From positions 1-50,428 of the forward strand of contig JAUWNI010000012.1 in the NCBI GenBank assembly GCA_030612705.1: a stretch of 50,428 nucleotides of DNA, in the 5' to 3' direction. This DNA comes from Phycisphaerae bacterium (lineage in GTDB: Bacteria; Planctomycetota; Phycisphaerae; UBA1845; Fen-1342). This document shows, one piece after another, positions 16,415 to 23,573 of the stretch (its first letter is position 1; each line of letters opens with the position of its first letter). A program made the position numbers and the translations under genes. A model generated the notes under the pieces. The model was given only the letters and a program-made list of their open reading frames with translations. It searched no databases and was not told where the DNA came from.

Positions 16415-16924
16415 ATGCAAACCGTGACCACCTACGAGCAGGCCACCGAGCGAAGGTTTCCCGAACAGATCACCATCGCCATCGCCAAGGACGCCAACGG
16501 CAAGCACAATCCCATCACCATAAGCTGGACGATGCTCACCTCGATCGAGCCGCCCATGATGGCCATCTCCGTTGGGAAGGAGCGTTACTCGGCAACCGCG
16601 CTCAGTCACGCCGGCGAATTCGTCCTCAGCCTCCCCTCCGCGGACATGAAAAACGACGTGCTTTTCCACGGCACCAAGTCCGGACGCGACCTGGACAAGC
16701 TCGCCGAGTGCGGCACCAAGACCCAGCCCGCCGCCAAGATCGACAGCGTCCTGCTCGCCGACGCCGTCGCGAATTTCGAATGCGAACTCGTCTCCGAACA
16801 CGAGACCGGCGACCACATCATCTTCGTCGGCCGCGTCGTAGCATCACATGTCAACGAAAACCCCGCCGTCCGCCGCCTGTACACCCTGGGCAACGAGCAA
16901 ATGGGCCCGGTCAACCCCGGCTGA
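16415..16924 (+). CDS. Flavin reductase-like, FMN-binding split-barrel protein
   Basis: A 169-residue protein of the flavin reductase-like family, which binds FMN and often supplies reduced flavin to an oxygenase or acts as a small oxidoreductase. Visible features: NPITISWTMLTSIEPPMMAIS (substrate/flavin-binding strands), SATALSHAGEFVLSLPSADM, FHGTKSGRDLDKLAEC, and FECELVSEHETGDHIIFVGRV, in family order. The start at 16415 has GGAG six bases upstream; ATGs at 16397 and 16403 are possible. No oxygenase partner is adjacent, so its physiological partner is unknown. Confidence 0.85.
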   Translation: MQTVTTYEQATERRFPEQITIAIAKDANGKHNPITISWTMLTSIEPPMMAISVGKERYSATALSHAGEFVLSLPSADMKNDVLFHGTKSGRDLDKLAECGTKTQPAAKIDSVLLADAVANFECELVSEHETGDHIIFVGRVVASHVNENPAVRRLYTLGNEQMGPVNPG

Positions 16925-17182
16925 ACAGGCACTCACACAAGCGTGGCGCCGGAAAAAGTCCTGAAACACTCGAATCGGTTCAGAAGCAATTGAATTGATG
17001 TAGTGAGATATGGTCAGAACTCCAAGTGCGAACGGATGTTTTCTCGCCGGGAGCGCGCACATCATCCCTGTCACTGCCTACCGATTGGTTCCTGCGCATG
17101 GCTGCTGCGTAGTAATCGTGGTTCGCCAAACGCTCCCCGCCCGACGCGTTTCCCTCCGAGGGGGCCACGCTACTCACGTTCG

Positions 17183-17356
17183 CTAGCCGATACAGGAGGT
17201 CAACGGATCGGTTAACAGGTCGCTGACGCAGTCCCCAAGCCCTTGCCAGAAGCCGCGCTGGAAGTTCAGGGCGGCCTTGTCGCACTGCAAGAAAAAGGCG
17301 GGCAGGAAGCCACCCATCAGCAGCAGAGCAACCAGCTTGTAGTAATACCGGCGCAT
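17183..17356 (-). CDS. Small exported peptide, 57 residues
   Basis: A short gene supported by a strong ribosome site (GGAGG seven bases before ATG at 17356). The product begins MRRYYYKLVALLLMGGFLPA, a basic N-terminus followed by a hydrophobic core, like a signal peptide or single membrane anchor. The remainder (QCDKAALNFQRGFWQGLGDC then VSDLLTDPLTSCIG) has three Cys and could form disulfides outside; the FLQC sequence is weakly lipobox-like. It follows the MoxR gene on the same strand. I do not recognise a family. Codon quality and the strong ribosome site argue for a real gene. Confidence 0.6.
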   Translation of the reverse strand: MRRYYYKLVALLLMGGFLPAFFLQCDKAALNFQRGFWQGLGDCVSDLLTDPLTSCIG

Positions 17357-17560
17357 TAAGCACCCTCCGGCTGCGCCACGGACATGGTTTCTGAACGCAA
17401 TTCACAGGGACACGGGACGAAACTCACTCATCACACAATCGGCGAAACGATGTCCGTGCCGCGAAATGCCTGGACACTCTCCGTGACGATCACCCCCCAA
17501 CCCGTGACCTCAATAGGTAAGTATTGCTCGAATTAGACGGGCAGGCAAATGAATCCACGA

Positions 17561-18565
17561 TTACGGAACTTCAATGTGATCCAGCACATAACGAACCACG
17601 TCGTCGCTCGTCTTTTCTTCCGCCTCGGCCTCGTAGCTGATGATCACCCGGTGACGCAGCACGTCCGGTGCAATGTCCTTCACATCCTGCGGCGTCACGT
17701 AACCGCGGCCGGCTAGGAACGCCATCGCCCGAGCACCCGTCGCTAGATAGATCGTCGCCCGTGGCGAAGCACCATACTCGACCCACTCCGCGATTTCGTC
17801 GAGACCGAATTCCCGCGGTCGGCGTGTCGCGTGCACCAGTGCGACGATGTAGTTCCTGATCTTGTCGTCGATGTAGATTTCATCGAGCACCGCCCGGGCG
17901 GCCAACACCCGCTCCGGCTCGGTCACCGGGTTGACCTCCGGGATCGCCCGCTGCGTCGCCATCCGGTCGAGTATTTGCCGCTCCTCGTCGCGCGACGGAT
18001 AGTCGACAAGTAATTTGAGCATGAAGCGATCGACCTGCGCTTCGGGCAGCGGATAGGTTCCCTCCTGCTCGATCGGGTTTTGTGTCGCCAGCACCAGGAA
18101 CGGCTTGTCGAGCGGAAGTGTATCCTCGCCGATGGTCACCTGCCGCTCCTGCATGGCCTCGAGCAGGGCGCTTTGCACCTTGGCCGGAGCGCGGTTGATC
18201 TCGTCCGCCAGAATCAGGTTCGCAAAGATCGGCCCCTTCTTAACCGCAAAGCTGCCGTCGCTCGGCTGAAAGACCAACGTCCCGATGATGTCCGCCGGCA
18301 GCAGGTCGGGCGTGAACTGAATCCGTTGAAATCGTGTGCGAATCGCTTTGGCCAGGCTCGAGACGGCCAGCGTCTTGGCCAAACCCGGCACGCCTTCGAG
18401 CAGGATGTGCCCGTCGGCGAGCAGCCCGACCATCATTTTTCGCAGCAGGTCGTCCTGCCCAACGATCACCCGCCGAATCTCGGTCAGCAGCCGATCGAAA
18501 TGTTCGTAGTGTTGGCGAACCAGCTCGCCGACTTTCTGCACTTCCCCATGTGTGGTCGTCGTCAT
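17561..18565 (-). CDS. MoxR family AAA+ ATPase
   Basis: A 334-residue MoxR-type ATPase, a chaperone-like family that helps assemble or activate partner proteins, often with VWA-domain or DUF58 proteins encoded next door. Walker A is GVPGLAKT (58-65), Walker B LILADEINRAPAK with the sensor segment VLATQNPIEQEGTYPLPEAQ, then DRFMLKL. The C-terminal lid contains GASPRATIYLATGARAMAFL and PDVLRHRVIISYEA. GGAAGG eight bases upstream selects the ATG at 18565. Unlike typical MoxR loci, no VWA or DUF58 gene follows; only the 57-residue exported peptide gene lies downstream, so its client is unclear. Confidence 0.92.
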   Translation of the reverse strand: MTTTTHGEVQKVGELVRQHYEHFDRLLTEIRRVIVGQDDLLRKMMVGLLADGHILLEGVPGLAKTLAVSSLAKAIRTRFQRIQFTPDLLPADIIGTLVFQPSDGSFAVKKGPIFANLILADEINRAPAKVQSALLEAMQERQVTIGEDTLPLDKPFLVLATQNPIEQEGTYPLPEAQVDRFMLKLLVDYPSRDEERQILDRMATQRAIPEVNPVTEPERVLAARAVLDEIYIDDKIRNYIVALVHATRRPREFGLDEIAEWVEYGASPRATIYLATGARAMAFLAGRGYVTPQDVKDIAPDVLRHRVIISYEAEAEEKTSDDVVRYVLDHIEVP

Positions 18566-18821
18566 CCGTACATCCTTCCGCGGCACAATTCGTAGGTGGT
18601 AATCTCACGCAAAACACAAACCTACCCGCTGGCCGGACAAAATCAACGCCACAAGCGGGCAATGCTTGCTCCTCCCGCAACAAGTGACGCTAATCAAACG
18701 CCGTTCCGCTCAATTTCCCCACCATGTGGCACCAGCGCGTGGCACGGACGGGTGGCATCGGCGTCTCGCCGGTGGTTCTTCCCGCTTGCTCGCCGCCGAA
18801 GCATTGCTATATTTGGCAATC

Positions 18822-20123
18822 ATGCGAAAAAACTACATCCTCGATGCGAACATCCTGATCCACGACCCCCAATCGATCTTCCAGTTCGCCGACAACACCG
18901 TCATCATTCCGGTCGGCGTCATCGGCGAGATTGATCGCTTCAAAAAAGAACGGACCGATCGCGGCTTCAACGCCCGCTCCGTCGTCCGGCTGCTCGACTC
19001 CCTCCGAACCGAGAAGAGCCTGGCCGGCGGCGTCGAGCTCGACAACGGCGGCCGACTGACGGTCTATTGCGAGCCGGACCGCATCCTGGAAATGGACTAT
19101 GAACACGCCGACCTCGAAATCCTCCGTGTCGCTCAGACCATACAGAAAGCCGAGCCCGACACCCCCGTCATTATCGTTACCAAGGATATTAATCTGCGAA
19201 TCCGTGCCGACGCCGCCGGCTTGCGAGCAGAGGATTACACCTCCGACCGTATCCAGCTTTCCGACCTCTACACCGGGCAGTGTGAGCACATCGTCGAGCC
19301 GCAACGTCTGGCCGAATTTCGCGAGACTCGACGTTTGGCCGTGCCCGAACTGGAGCTCTCGCCTAACGAGTATGTGCTCCTGAAAATCAACAACGGGATG
19401 GCCGGCACCGCCCTGGCACGGGCGGATGTGGACGAGCGGCACGTCGTTGCGCTACACGAGGCGAAAGACACGCTCTGGGGCATCAAGCCCCGCAATAAGG
19501 AACAATATTTCGCGATCGACGCCCTGCTCGACGACAAGATCAAGCTCGTTACCCTCATGGGCAAGGCCGGTACCGGCAAGACTCTGCTGGCCCTGGCGGC
19601 CGCCATCGAGCAGACCATCCGCCGAAAGCGGTACCGGGGCGTCCTCGTCGCCCGGCCCGTCTTCCCCATGGGACGCGATCTCGGCTACCTCCCCGGCGAT
19701 GTCGGCCAAAAGCTCGAACCCTGGATGAAACCCATTGCCGACACTATCGAGTTCCTCATGGACGCCGGCGGCGCGATTAAGGGTCATCAGGACTGCGCCG
19801 CCCTGGTCCGCGCCGACCTGCTCGAAATCCAACCGCTCACGTACATCCGCGGCCGCAGCATCTCAAATCGCTTCGTAGTCATCGATGAAGCCCAGAACCT
19901 CACCCCCCTGGAAGTGAAAACCGTCATCACCCGCCTGGGCCGCGCCGCCAAAGTCGTCCTGACCGGCGATCCCTACCAGATCGACAACCCCTACGTTGAC
20001 GCCAACAGCAACGGCTTCACGTACCTGGTAAACCGCTTCCGGTCGCAGGCGGTCGCATCGCACATCGAGCTGCACAAGGGCGAACGCAGCCCGCTGGCAG
20101 AGCTGGCCGCGAATCTGCTCTGA
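18822..20123 (+). CDS. phoH2: PIN-PhoH family ATPase
   Basis: A 433-residue fusion of an N-terminal PIN nuclease domain (NYILDANILIHDP with acidic Asp8; EIDRFKKE; VTKDINLRIRADAAGL) and a C-terminal PhoH P-loop ATPase. The ATPase has Walker A GKAGTGKT (about 247-254), RPVFPMGRDLGYLPGD, and Walker B VVIDEAQNLTPLEVKT, and ends with RSPLAELAANLL. PhoH2-type proteins are reported to be ATP-dependent RNA helicase/ribonucleases. The start at 18822 is where homology to PIN begins; there is no strong ribosome site, so the message may be nearly leaderless. Plus-strand, immediately upstream of the large noncoding region. Confidence 0.93.
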   Translation: MRKNYILDANILIHDPQSIFQFADNTVIIPVGVIGEIDRFKKERTDRGFNARSVVRLLDSLRTEKSLAGGVELDNGGRLTVYCEPDRILEMDYEHADLEILRVAQTIQKAEPDTPVIIVTKDINLRIRADAAGLRAEDYTSDRIQLSDLYTGQCEHIVEPQRLAEFRETRRLAVPELELSPNEYVLLKINNGMAGTALARADVDERHVVALHEAKDTLWGIKPRNKEQYFAIDALLDDKIKLVTLMGKAGTGKTLLALAAAIEQTIRRKRYRGVLVARPVFPMGRDLGYLPGDVGQKLEPWMKPIADTIEFLMDAGGAIKGHQDCAALVRADLLEIQPLTYIRGRSISNRFVVIDEAQNLTPLEVKTVITRLGRAAKVVLTGDPYQIDNPYVDANSNGFTYLVNRFRSQAVASHIELHKGERSPLAELAANLL

Positions 20124-20220
20124 TTCCCTCGGAAGGTGTGCGGTATTTGACATTCCGCTGTGAATTTGCTGTCATAAAAAAAAACATGTGCATCAGGCAT
20201 GCAAACTTATCACGCGGACG

Positions 20221-20237
20221 GTGTTGCCTAGCAACAC
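20221..20237. repeat. Perfect GTGTTGC-cta-GCAACAC hairpin
   Basis: A 7-bp perfect stem about 100 bases after the phoH2 stop. It lacks a U-run, so it may be a Rho-type or processing hairpin for phoH2 rather than an intrinsic terminator. Confidence 0.4.
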
Positions 20238-20279
20238 GCCGAACGAAACTTAGCGCTTCTCGGATCCGCGCAAGTTATT

Positions 20280-20296
20280 ATTGACACCCTGTCAAT
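20280..20296 (+). promoter_or_regulatory. Consensus -35 inside a palindrome, candidate promoter of the large RNA
   Basis: ATTGACACCCTGTCAAT is a perfect palindrome with 7-bp arms and contains a consensus TTGACA. It lies about 170-185 bases before the RNA's first closing-helix base. A matching -10 is poor (CAATCT near 20306), so either the promoter is regulated through the palindrome or the true start is elsewhere. Confidence 0.35.
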
Positions 20297-20464
20297 ACAT
20301 TTCCGCAATCTACTTTCATTTGCCTACGAGCGTTTTCTGGGCTATGTTGTATATGCGACGTTGAGGTCGCGATGGCTCGGCACCAAAGCCGATCCTGAAC
20401 AGCTTCGGCAGGGCGTTGGTATCTTTCAAAGAGCGCAGGGTGGTCGGCAGTAATGCACGACACT

Positions 20465-21429
20465 ACGCGAGGTGAACACATAGCCCGAAAGGTACGTCAC
20501 TCAAATGTTCAGGAGTGGACAGGTGCGAAAACCCTATGAGGGTTGCCTCGCCCGTTTCCGCTGATTCGTTGGCGAGGACGGATGAGACCAGACGAGCGCC
20601 GATTGATACTCTGTGGCGCCGGCCAAGCCTATTCCTGCGGGAGCGGCTCGGCAAAGCGCGCGAGAGGAGAGCGGGAGTAATCCCGGTCAAGGCACTCGCG
20701 GGAAAACCCTGGAAGGGTAGAAACCCAGGGGAGCATCCGGCAAGTCGGCGTGCTAAACACATGCTCGACGCGCAAGGGACTCTCGGCAAGGGTCAAAGCC
20801 CAGGAGCCGCGCCTTGACGAGACGGATCGTTGTTTCGGCGACGACAAGATCGTCAGGGAAAACGGCAGGTGGGTTCATACCGGGCGGAAACGTCTCGGAA
20901 ACCTTGCGAGAGGGGAATGCTTCGAAGGGTGAATCCCAGGAGCGCCGTCGGCACGAAACAAGGCCGACACGGGCTCGGAAGGAGTAAACCGTCAAGAGGG
21001 TAACCAAACCCTGAAGGCGGAACGTAGCGGGACCTGGAAACCCCGCGAGAAGTGGACTTCCGAACCTTGATGTGCTGTAGGGAAGCAAAGTCCATGAGAG
21101 GAGCCGGCTCGCTGCGGCAGGCAGGCTGGAGTTCGCTGGGCAAAACTCTATCGAGGAGGCGAACTCGAAGAGAGGATTCGGCTGATCGGTTTAATCGTCG
21201 ATCTCCGAGACCCACCAGGGAAAAACCGCAAAGTCGAGGCAACGGTCAACGGCAGAGCGGGATCGCCTAACCAATACGGGCGGTACTTTGGTGGATCAAA
21301 TACTCTGGACGAGACGCTAACCTCACAAGAGGACGATTCGTCGGCGGTAACGCCGGCATCTCGAGCAGCGAACTTTAATACTCTGAAGGACACACGAGTC
21401 TCTTCGCCGAACCTCACGTCGCGTTTTTT
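20465..21429 (+). ncRNA. Putative ~965-nt structured noncoding RNA with terminal closing helix and U-tract
   Basis: No credible protein gene lies between phoH2 and the YkgJ-type gene. The 5' segment ACGCGAGGTGA (20465-20475) pairs with TCACGTCGCGT (21414-21424) with one G-G mismatch, and six T residues follow at once (21424-21429), like a terminator closing the whole molecule. Inside are many local helices: AACCCT-atg-AGGGTT (20530-20544), CCTCGCC/GGCGAGG (20546-20577), CGGGA-GUAA-UCCCG (20672-20685), CCCTGG/CCAGGG (20707-20730), GTCGGC/GCCGAC (20947-20968), GCGGG/CCCGC (21027-21046), GAGTTCG/CGAACTC (21129-21166), CGGCG-GUAA-CGCCG (21342-21355). GNRA loops occur only in the plus-strand reading. 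A word AAGGGTnnAAnnCCCAGG recurs three times. It could alternatively be an ORF-less intron, but no domain V is seen. Confidence 0.6.
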
Positions 21430-21505
21430 ATGCGCGCGTCCCGAATCTCCATAAGCCATAATCTTGAATCTTGCGGACCACGACCAAGCCAACGGCGTGC
21501 GCCCT

Positions 21506-21588
21506 GTAGCGTCCGCCCCCCGTGGCGGACGTAGAATGTGGGAATCTTTCGCTACCCGACGTCCGCCACGGGTGGCGGACGCTACGTT
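21506..21588. repeat. Dispersed GTAGCGTCCGCC palindrome
   Basis: GTAGCGTCCGCC at the left (21506-21517) is complemented by GGCGGACGCTAC at the right (about 21573-21584), with two further CCGCC/GGCGG pairs inside. The same design, with a partly matching sequence, occurs at 22694-22774. Confidence 0.7.
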
Positions 21589-21620
21589 TCCCGGCTTACA
21601 CAGCGCCCGCCAAAATGGTC

Positions 21621-21724
21621 ATGCGCCCATCTGCGTGCGACTGTTCCCTTTGTCACCTTGTCACCTTGTTACCTTGTTACCTTGTTACCTTGTCACCATG
21701 CGCCCGTCTGCGTGCGGCTGTTCC
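21621..21724. repeat. 8-bp tandem array between direct repeats
   Basis: About six copies of an 8-bp unit (ACCTTGTT or ACCTTGTC) fill 21653-21697. They are bracketed by direct repeats ATGCGCCCATCTGCGTGCGA (21621-21640) and ATGCGCCCGTCTGCGTGCGG (21698-21717). It sits just past the stop of the minus-strand Cys-cluster gene. Confidence 0.7.
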
Positions 21725-21730
21725 CAATTA

Positions 21731-22516
21731 CTATTCCCTGTTATTTTCCGGGACCACCGTGATCAGCTTGATCCGCATCAACTCCGCCGTGAATTGACAA
21801 AACGCGCCCGATAGGAAGTTAAGCGGGCGAAAGCCAAAGGCGTGGTCGATCTCGCGCAGCAAAGTGTGGATCTTCTCGGGCAAGTGGACCGTGCGGGTTT
21901 GCCGCTCGAAGTACTTCTCGTGCGACGGGGTACACGTCTCCGGCGGGTCGAAGCTGAAGAAATAGCGGCAGGCGACCGGGCGGACGGGGTAAATTCGACA
22001 GCAGCCGGTCTCCTGATCCAGAAACCCGCAGGGGCGCTTGAGCAGGTTGAATTCCATGTGGGCTTCGAGAATGCGGGGGTCCCGGCCGTCCGGCGGGGAT
22101 TCACCCGGCTGCACTTTATTCAGCAGGATGTACGAAAACTGCTCGGCCGAATCGCGGTGATACTCGAAGATTTGCTTGGCGTCGGGCCACGGGCGGACAT
22201 GGTGATAGATGTTGATGATCTCGGGTGTCGTCAGGCCGCGGACCAGGTCGATGCAGCAGTTTGCGCAACCTTTTTTGCAGCGGATTTGCTCATGATCGCC
22301 GCTAAACTTCAGGGCGAAATCGATTAGCCGATCGTAGCACGCCAGAAACGCGTTGAAGTGCTCGAAGAAAGCCCGTGGCAGCTCGTGCGTCTGACGGAAC
22401 TTGTCGAGCCCGGGGAGGTCGCGGACGGTTTCGAGGTGCCGCGTCATCTCGGCAAGCTGCTCCTGGTAAGACGCTTCCTTCTCGGCGGGTTCGGGCTTGG
22501 CGGGCGGTTTGATCAT
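21731..22516 (-). CDS. YkgJ-type cysteine-cluster protein
   Basis: A 261-residue soluble protein of the YkgJ (Fe-S/zinc cysteine cluster) family. The signature runs CKKGCANCCIDL near the middle, then CGFLDQETGCCRIYPVRPVACRYFFSF over about residues 160-190, with another Cys in PETCTPSHEKYF. The regularly spaced Cys residues probably bind a metal or Fe-S cluster; the biological role of the family is not established. The start at 22516 is the first ATG in a typical context, and an upstream in-frame codon would add unconserved residues. It is flanked by repeats on both sides and stands alone. Confidence 0.8.
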   Translation of the reverse strand: MIKPPAKPEPAEKEASYQEQLAEMTRHLETVRDLPGLDKFRQTHELPRAFFEHFNAFLACYDRLIDFALKFSGDHEQIRCKKGCANCCIDLVRGLTTPEIINIYHHVRPWPDAKQIFEYHRDSAEQFSYILLNKVQPGESPPDGRDPRILEAHMEFNLLKRPCGFLDQETGCCRIYPVRPVACRYFFSFDPPETCTPSHEKYFERQTRTVHLPEKIHTLLREIDHAFGFRPLNFLSGAFCQFTAELMRIKLITVVPENNRE

Positions 22517-22693
22517 GTGATGCTCTCTATATCTTTGCCGAAAGGCGAAACCGTGGACGGATCCCAATAACGCGTATGATCCGCCGACTCGCGCCGTCGG
22601 GTCAATGCGCTTTCGGATATACGAAGGCTGATAGGATCATACACACGTGGTTCGGTGGGTGTGTGACAGTTGAGGCGGGTTTCGGGGGGAGGA

Positions 22694-22810
22694 TGTAGCG
22701 TCCGCCCCCCGTGGCGGACGTCGAGAACCGGGAACCGTTCGTCGTTTACGGCCGCCACGGGGGGCGGCCGCTACATGGGTGGCACCAGCGCCCCGCCGGC
22801 GGATGCAGCC
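22694..22810. repeat. Dispersed GTAGCGTCCGCC/GGCCGCTAC palindrome
   Basis: GTAGCGTCCGCCCCCCGTGG at the left is mirrored by CCACGGGGGGCGGCCGCTAC (about 22755-22774). GGGTGGCACCAGCGCCCCGC follows. The rest of the 22517-22915 gap holds no gene beyond the thioredoxin leader. Confidence 0.65.
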
Positions 22811-22915
22811 GGACCGGCGATGCCGCCGCCGTGGAATTGACTTCCGCGGCTACGTGTTTACCATCACGACTTCAGGGACTGGTAAAGCAGGCAACCAAAC
22901 TGGAAGGAGTTCCGG

Positions 22916-23254
22916 ATGGCGGGTGAGAACGTGCTGCATTTCGACGACAGCAACTTTGAAGCTGAGGTGTTAAACTCTGAGACGCCGGTGCTCGTGGACT
23001 TTTGGGCCGAGTGGTGCGCTCCGTGCCACATGTTGACGCCGGTACTCGGCGAGCTGTCGGATGACTACGCGAACAAGTTGAAGGTCGGCAAGGTCGACGT
23101 CGACAAGGCCCGGAAGACAGCGATGCAATTCGGCATCCAGAACATCCCCACCGTGATCCTGTTCGATAAGGGCAAATCGGTCGACAGCTTCGTGGGCGTT
23201 CGCAGGAAGGGGGATTACGAGGCGGCGATCAACGCCACGTTGGGCATCGACTGA
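22916..23254 (+). CDS. trxA: Thioredoxin
   Basis: A 112-residue thioredoxin that reduces protein disulfides in the cytosol. The active site is WCAPC (residues 33-37) rather than the usual WCGPC, in the context VLVDFWAEWCAPCHMLTPVL. The cis-Pro loop is NIPTVILF (Pro near 78), and the GVRRKGDYEAAI end is typical. GGAAGGAG six bases before the ATG supports the start. No signal peptide is present. The Gly-to-Ala change in the active site is common in some bacterial thioredoxins and is not expected to abolish activity. It is flanked by repeats and seems monocistronic. Confidence 0.94.
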   Translation: MAGENVLHFDDSNFEAEVLNSETPVLVDFWAEWCAPCHMLTPVLGELSDDYANKLKVGKVDVDKARKTAMQFGIQNIPTVILFDKGKSVDSFVGVRRKGDYEAAINATLGID

Positions 23255-23255
23255 T

Positions 23256-23440
23256 GGGTGCCATGCCCAAGCCGAAGGCGTGGGCATGTTTCTCGATACA
23301 GTACCAGCATGGCCGCGCTTCGCTTGGCCATGGCACCCAAGCATGTTTCTCGATACGGAACCAGCACAGCCGCCCTCGGCTATGTTCTTCTCGGGTAAAA
23401 TGCCCGAGGAATCACAGGCGGGACGCCCGTGCCACCCATC
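23256..23440. repeat. Palindromic/direct repeat cluster after thioredoxin
   Basis: GGGTGCCATG (23256-23265) is complemented by CATGGCACCC (23329-23338). The phrase GCATGTTTCTCGATAC occurs at 23284-23299 and again at 23341-23356. GGCGGGACGCCCGTGCCACCC closes the cluster. It begins directly after the trxA stop. Confidence 0.65.
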
Positions 23441-23492
23441 AATTCAACTGTGACATAGCACCGGTGCCTGTCAGCCATCGATTGATGGGCTG

Positions 23493-23570
23493 GTGTGCCA
23501 CTGCTCTTGAGCAGTGCCAAGCATCGCTGGAAGCACGGACAAGCAAACTGCCGCTTGTCCGTGGCACCCG
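23493..23570. repeat. Second copies of two dispersed hairpins
   Basis: GTGTGCCACTGCTCTTGAGC (23493-23512) duplicates the left half of the 11924 element. GCACGGACAAGC ... GCTTGTCCGTGGCACC (23534-23570) is the reverse-orientation copy of the 7372-7407 hairpin. The two families sit side by side, so the modules combine freely. The element ends at the stop of the radical SAM gene. Confidence 0.75.
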
Positions 23571-23573
23571 ACG

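Noticed and set aside
20523..21134. Group II intron: GTGCG start at 20523 and a 34-base GAGCC...GTTC block at 21101-21134 like domain V
   Set aside because: The 34-base block does not fold as domain V: no GNRA loop at the tip, and only the first four outer pairs form. No reverse transcriptase is present. The closing helix and U-run fit a free-standing RNA better.
20463..21242. Several minus-strand open frames opposite the large noncoding region, up to 129 residues
   Set aside because: They overlap one another in different frames, lack ribosome sites and domains, and are Ser/Pro/Arg-rich as expected from the complement of a structured RNA.
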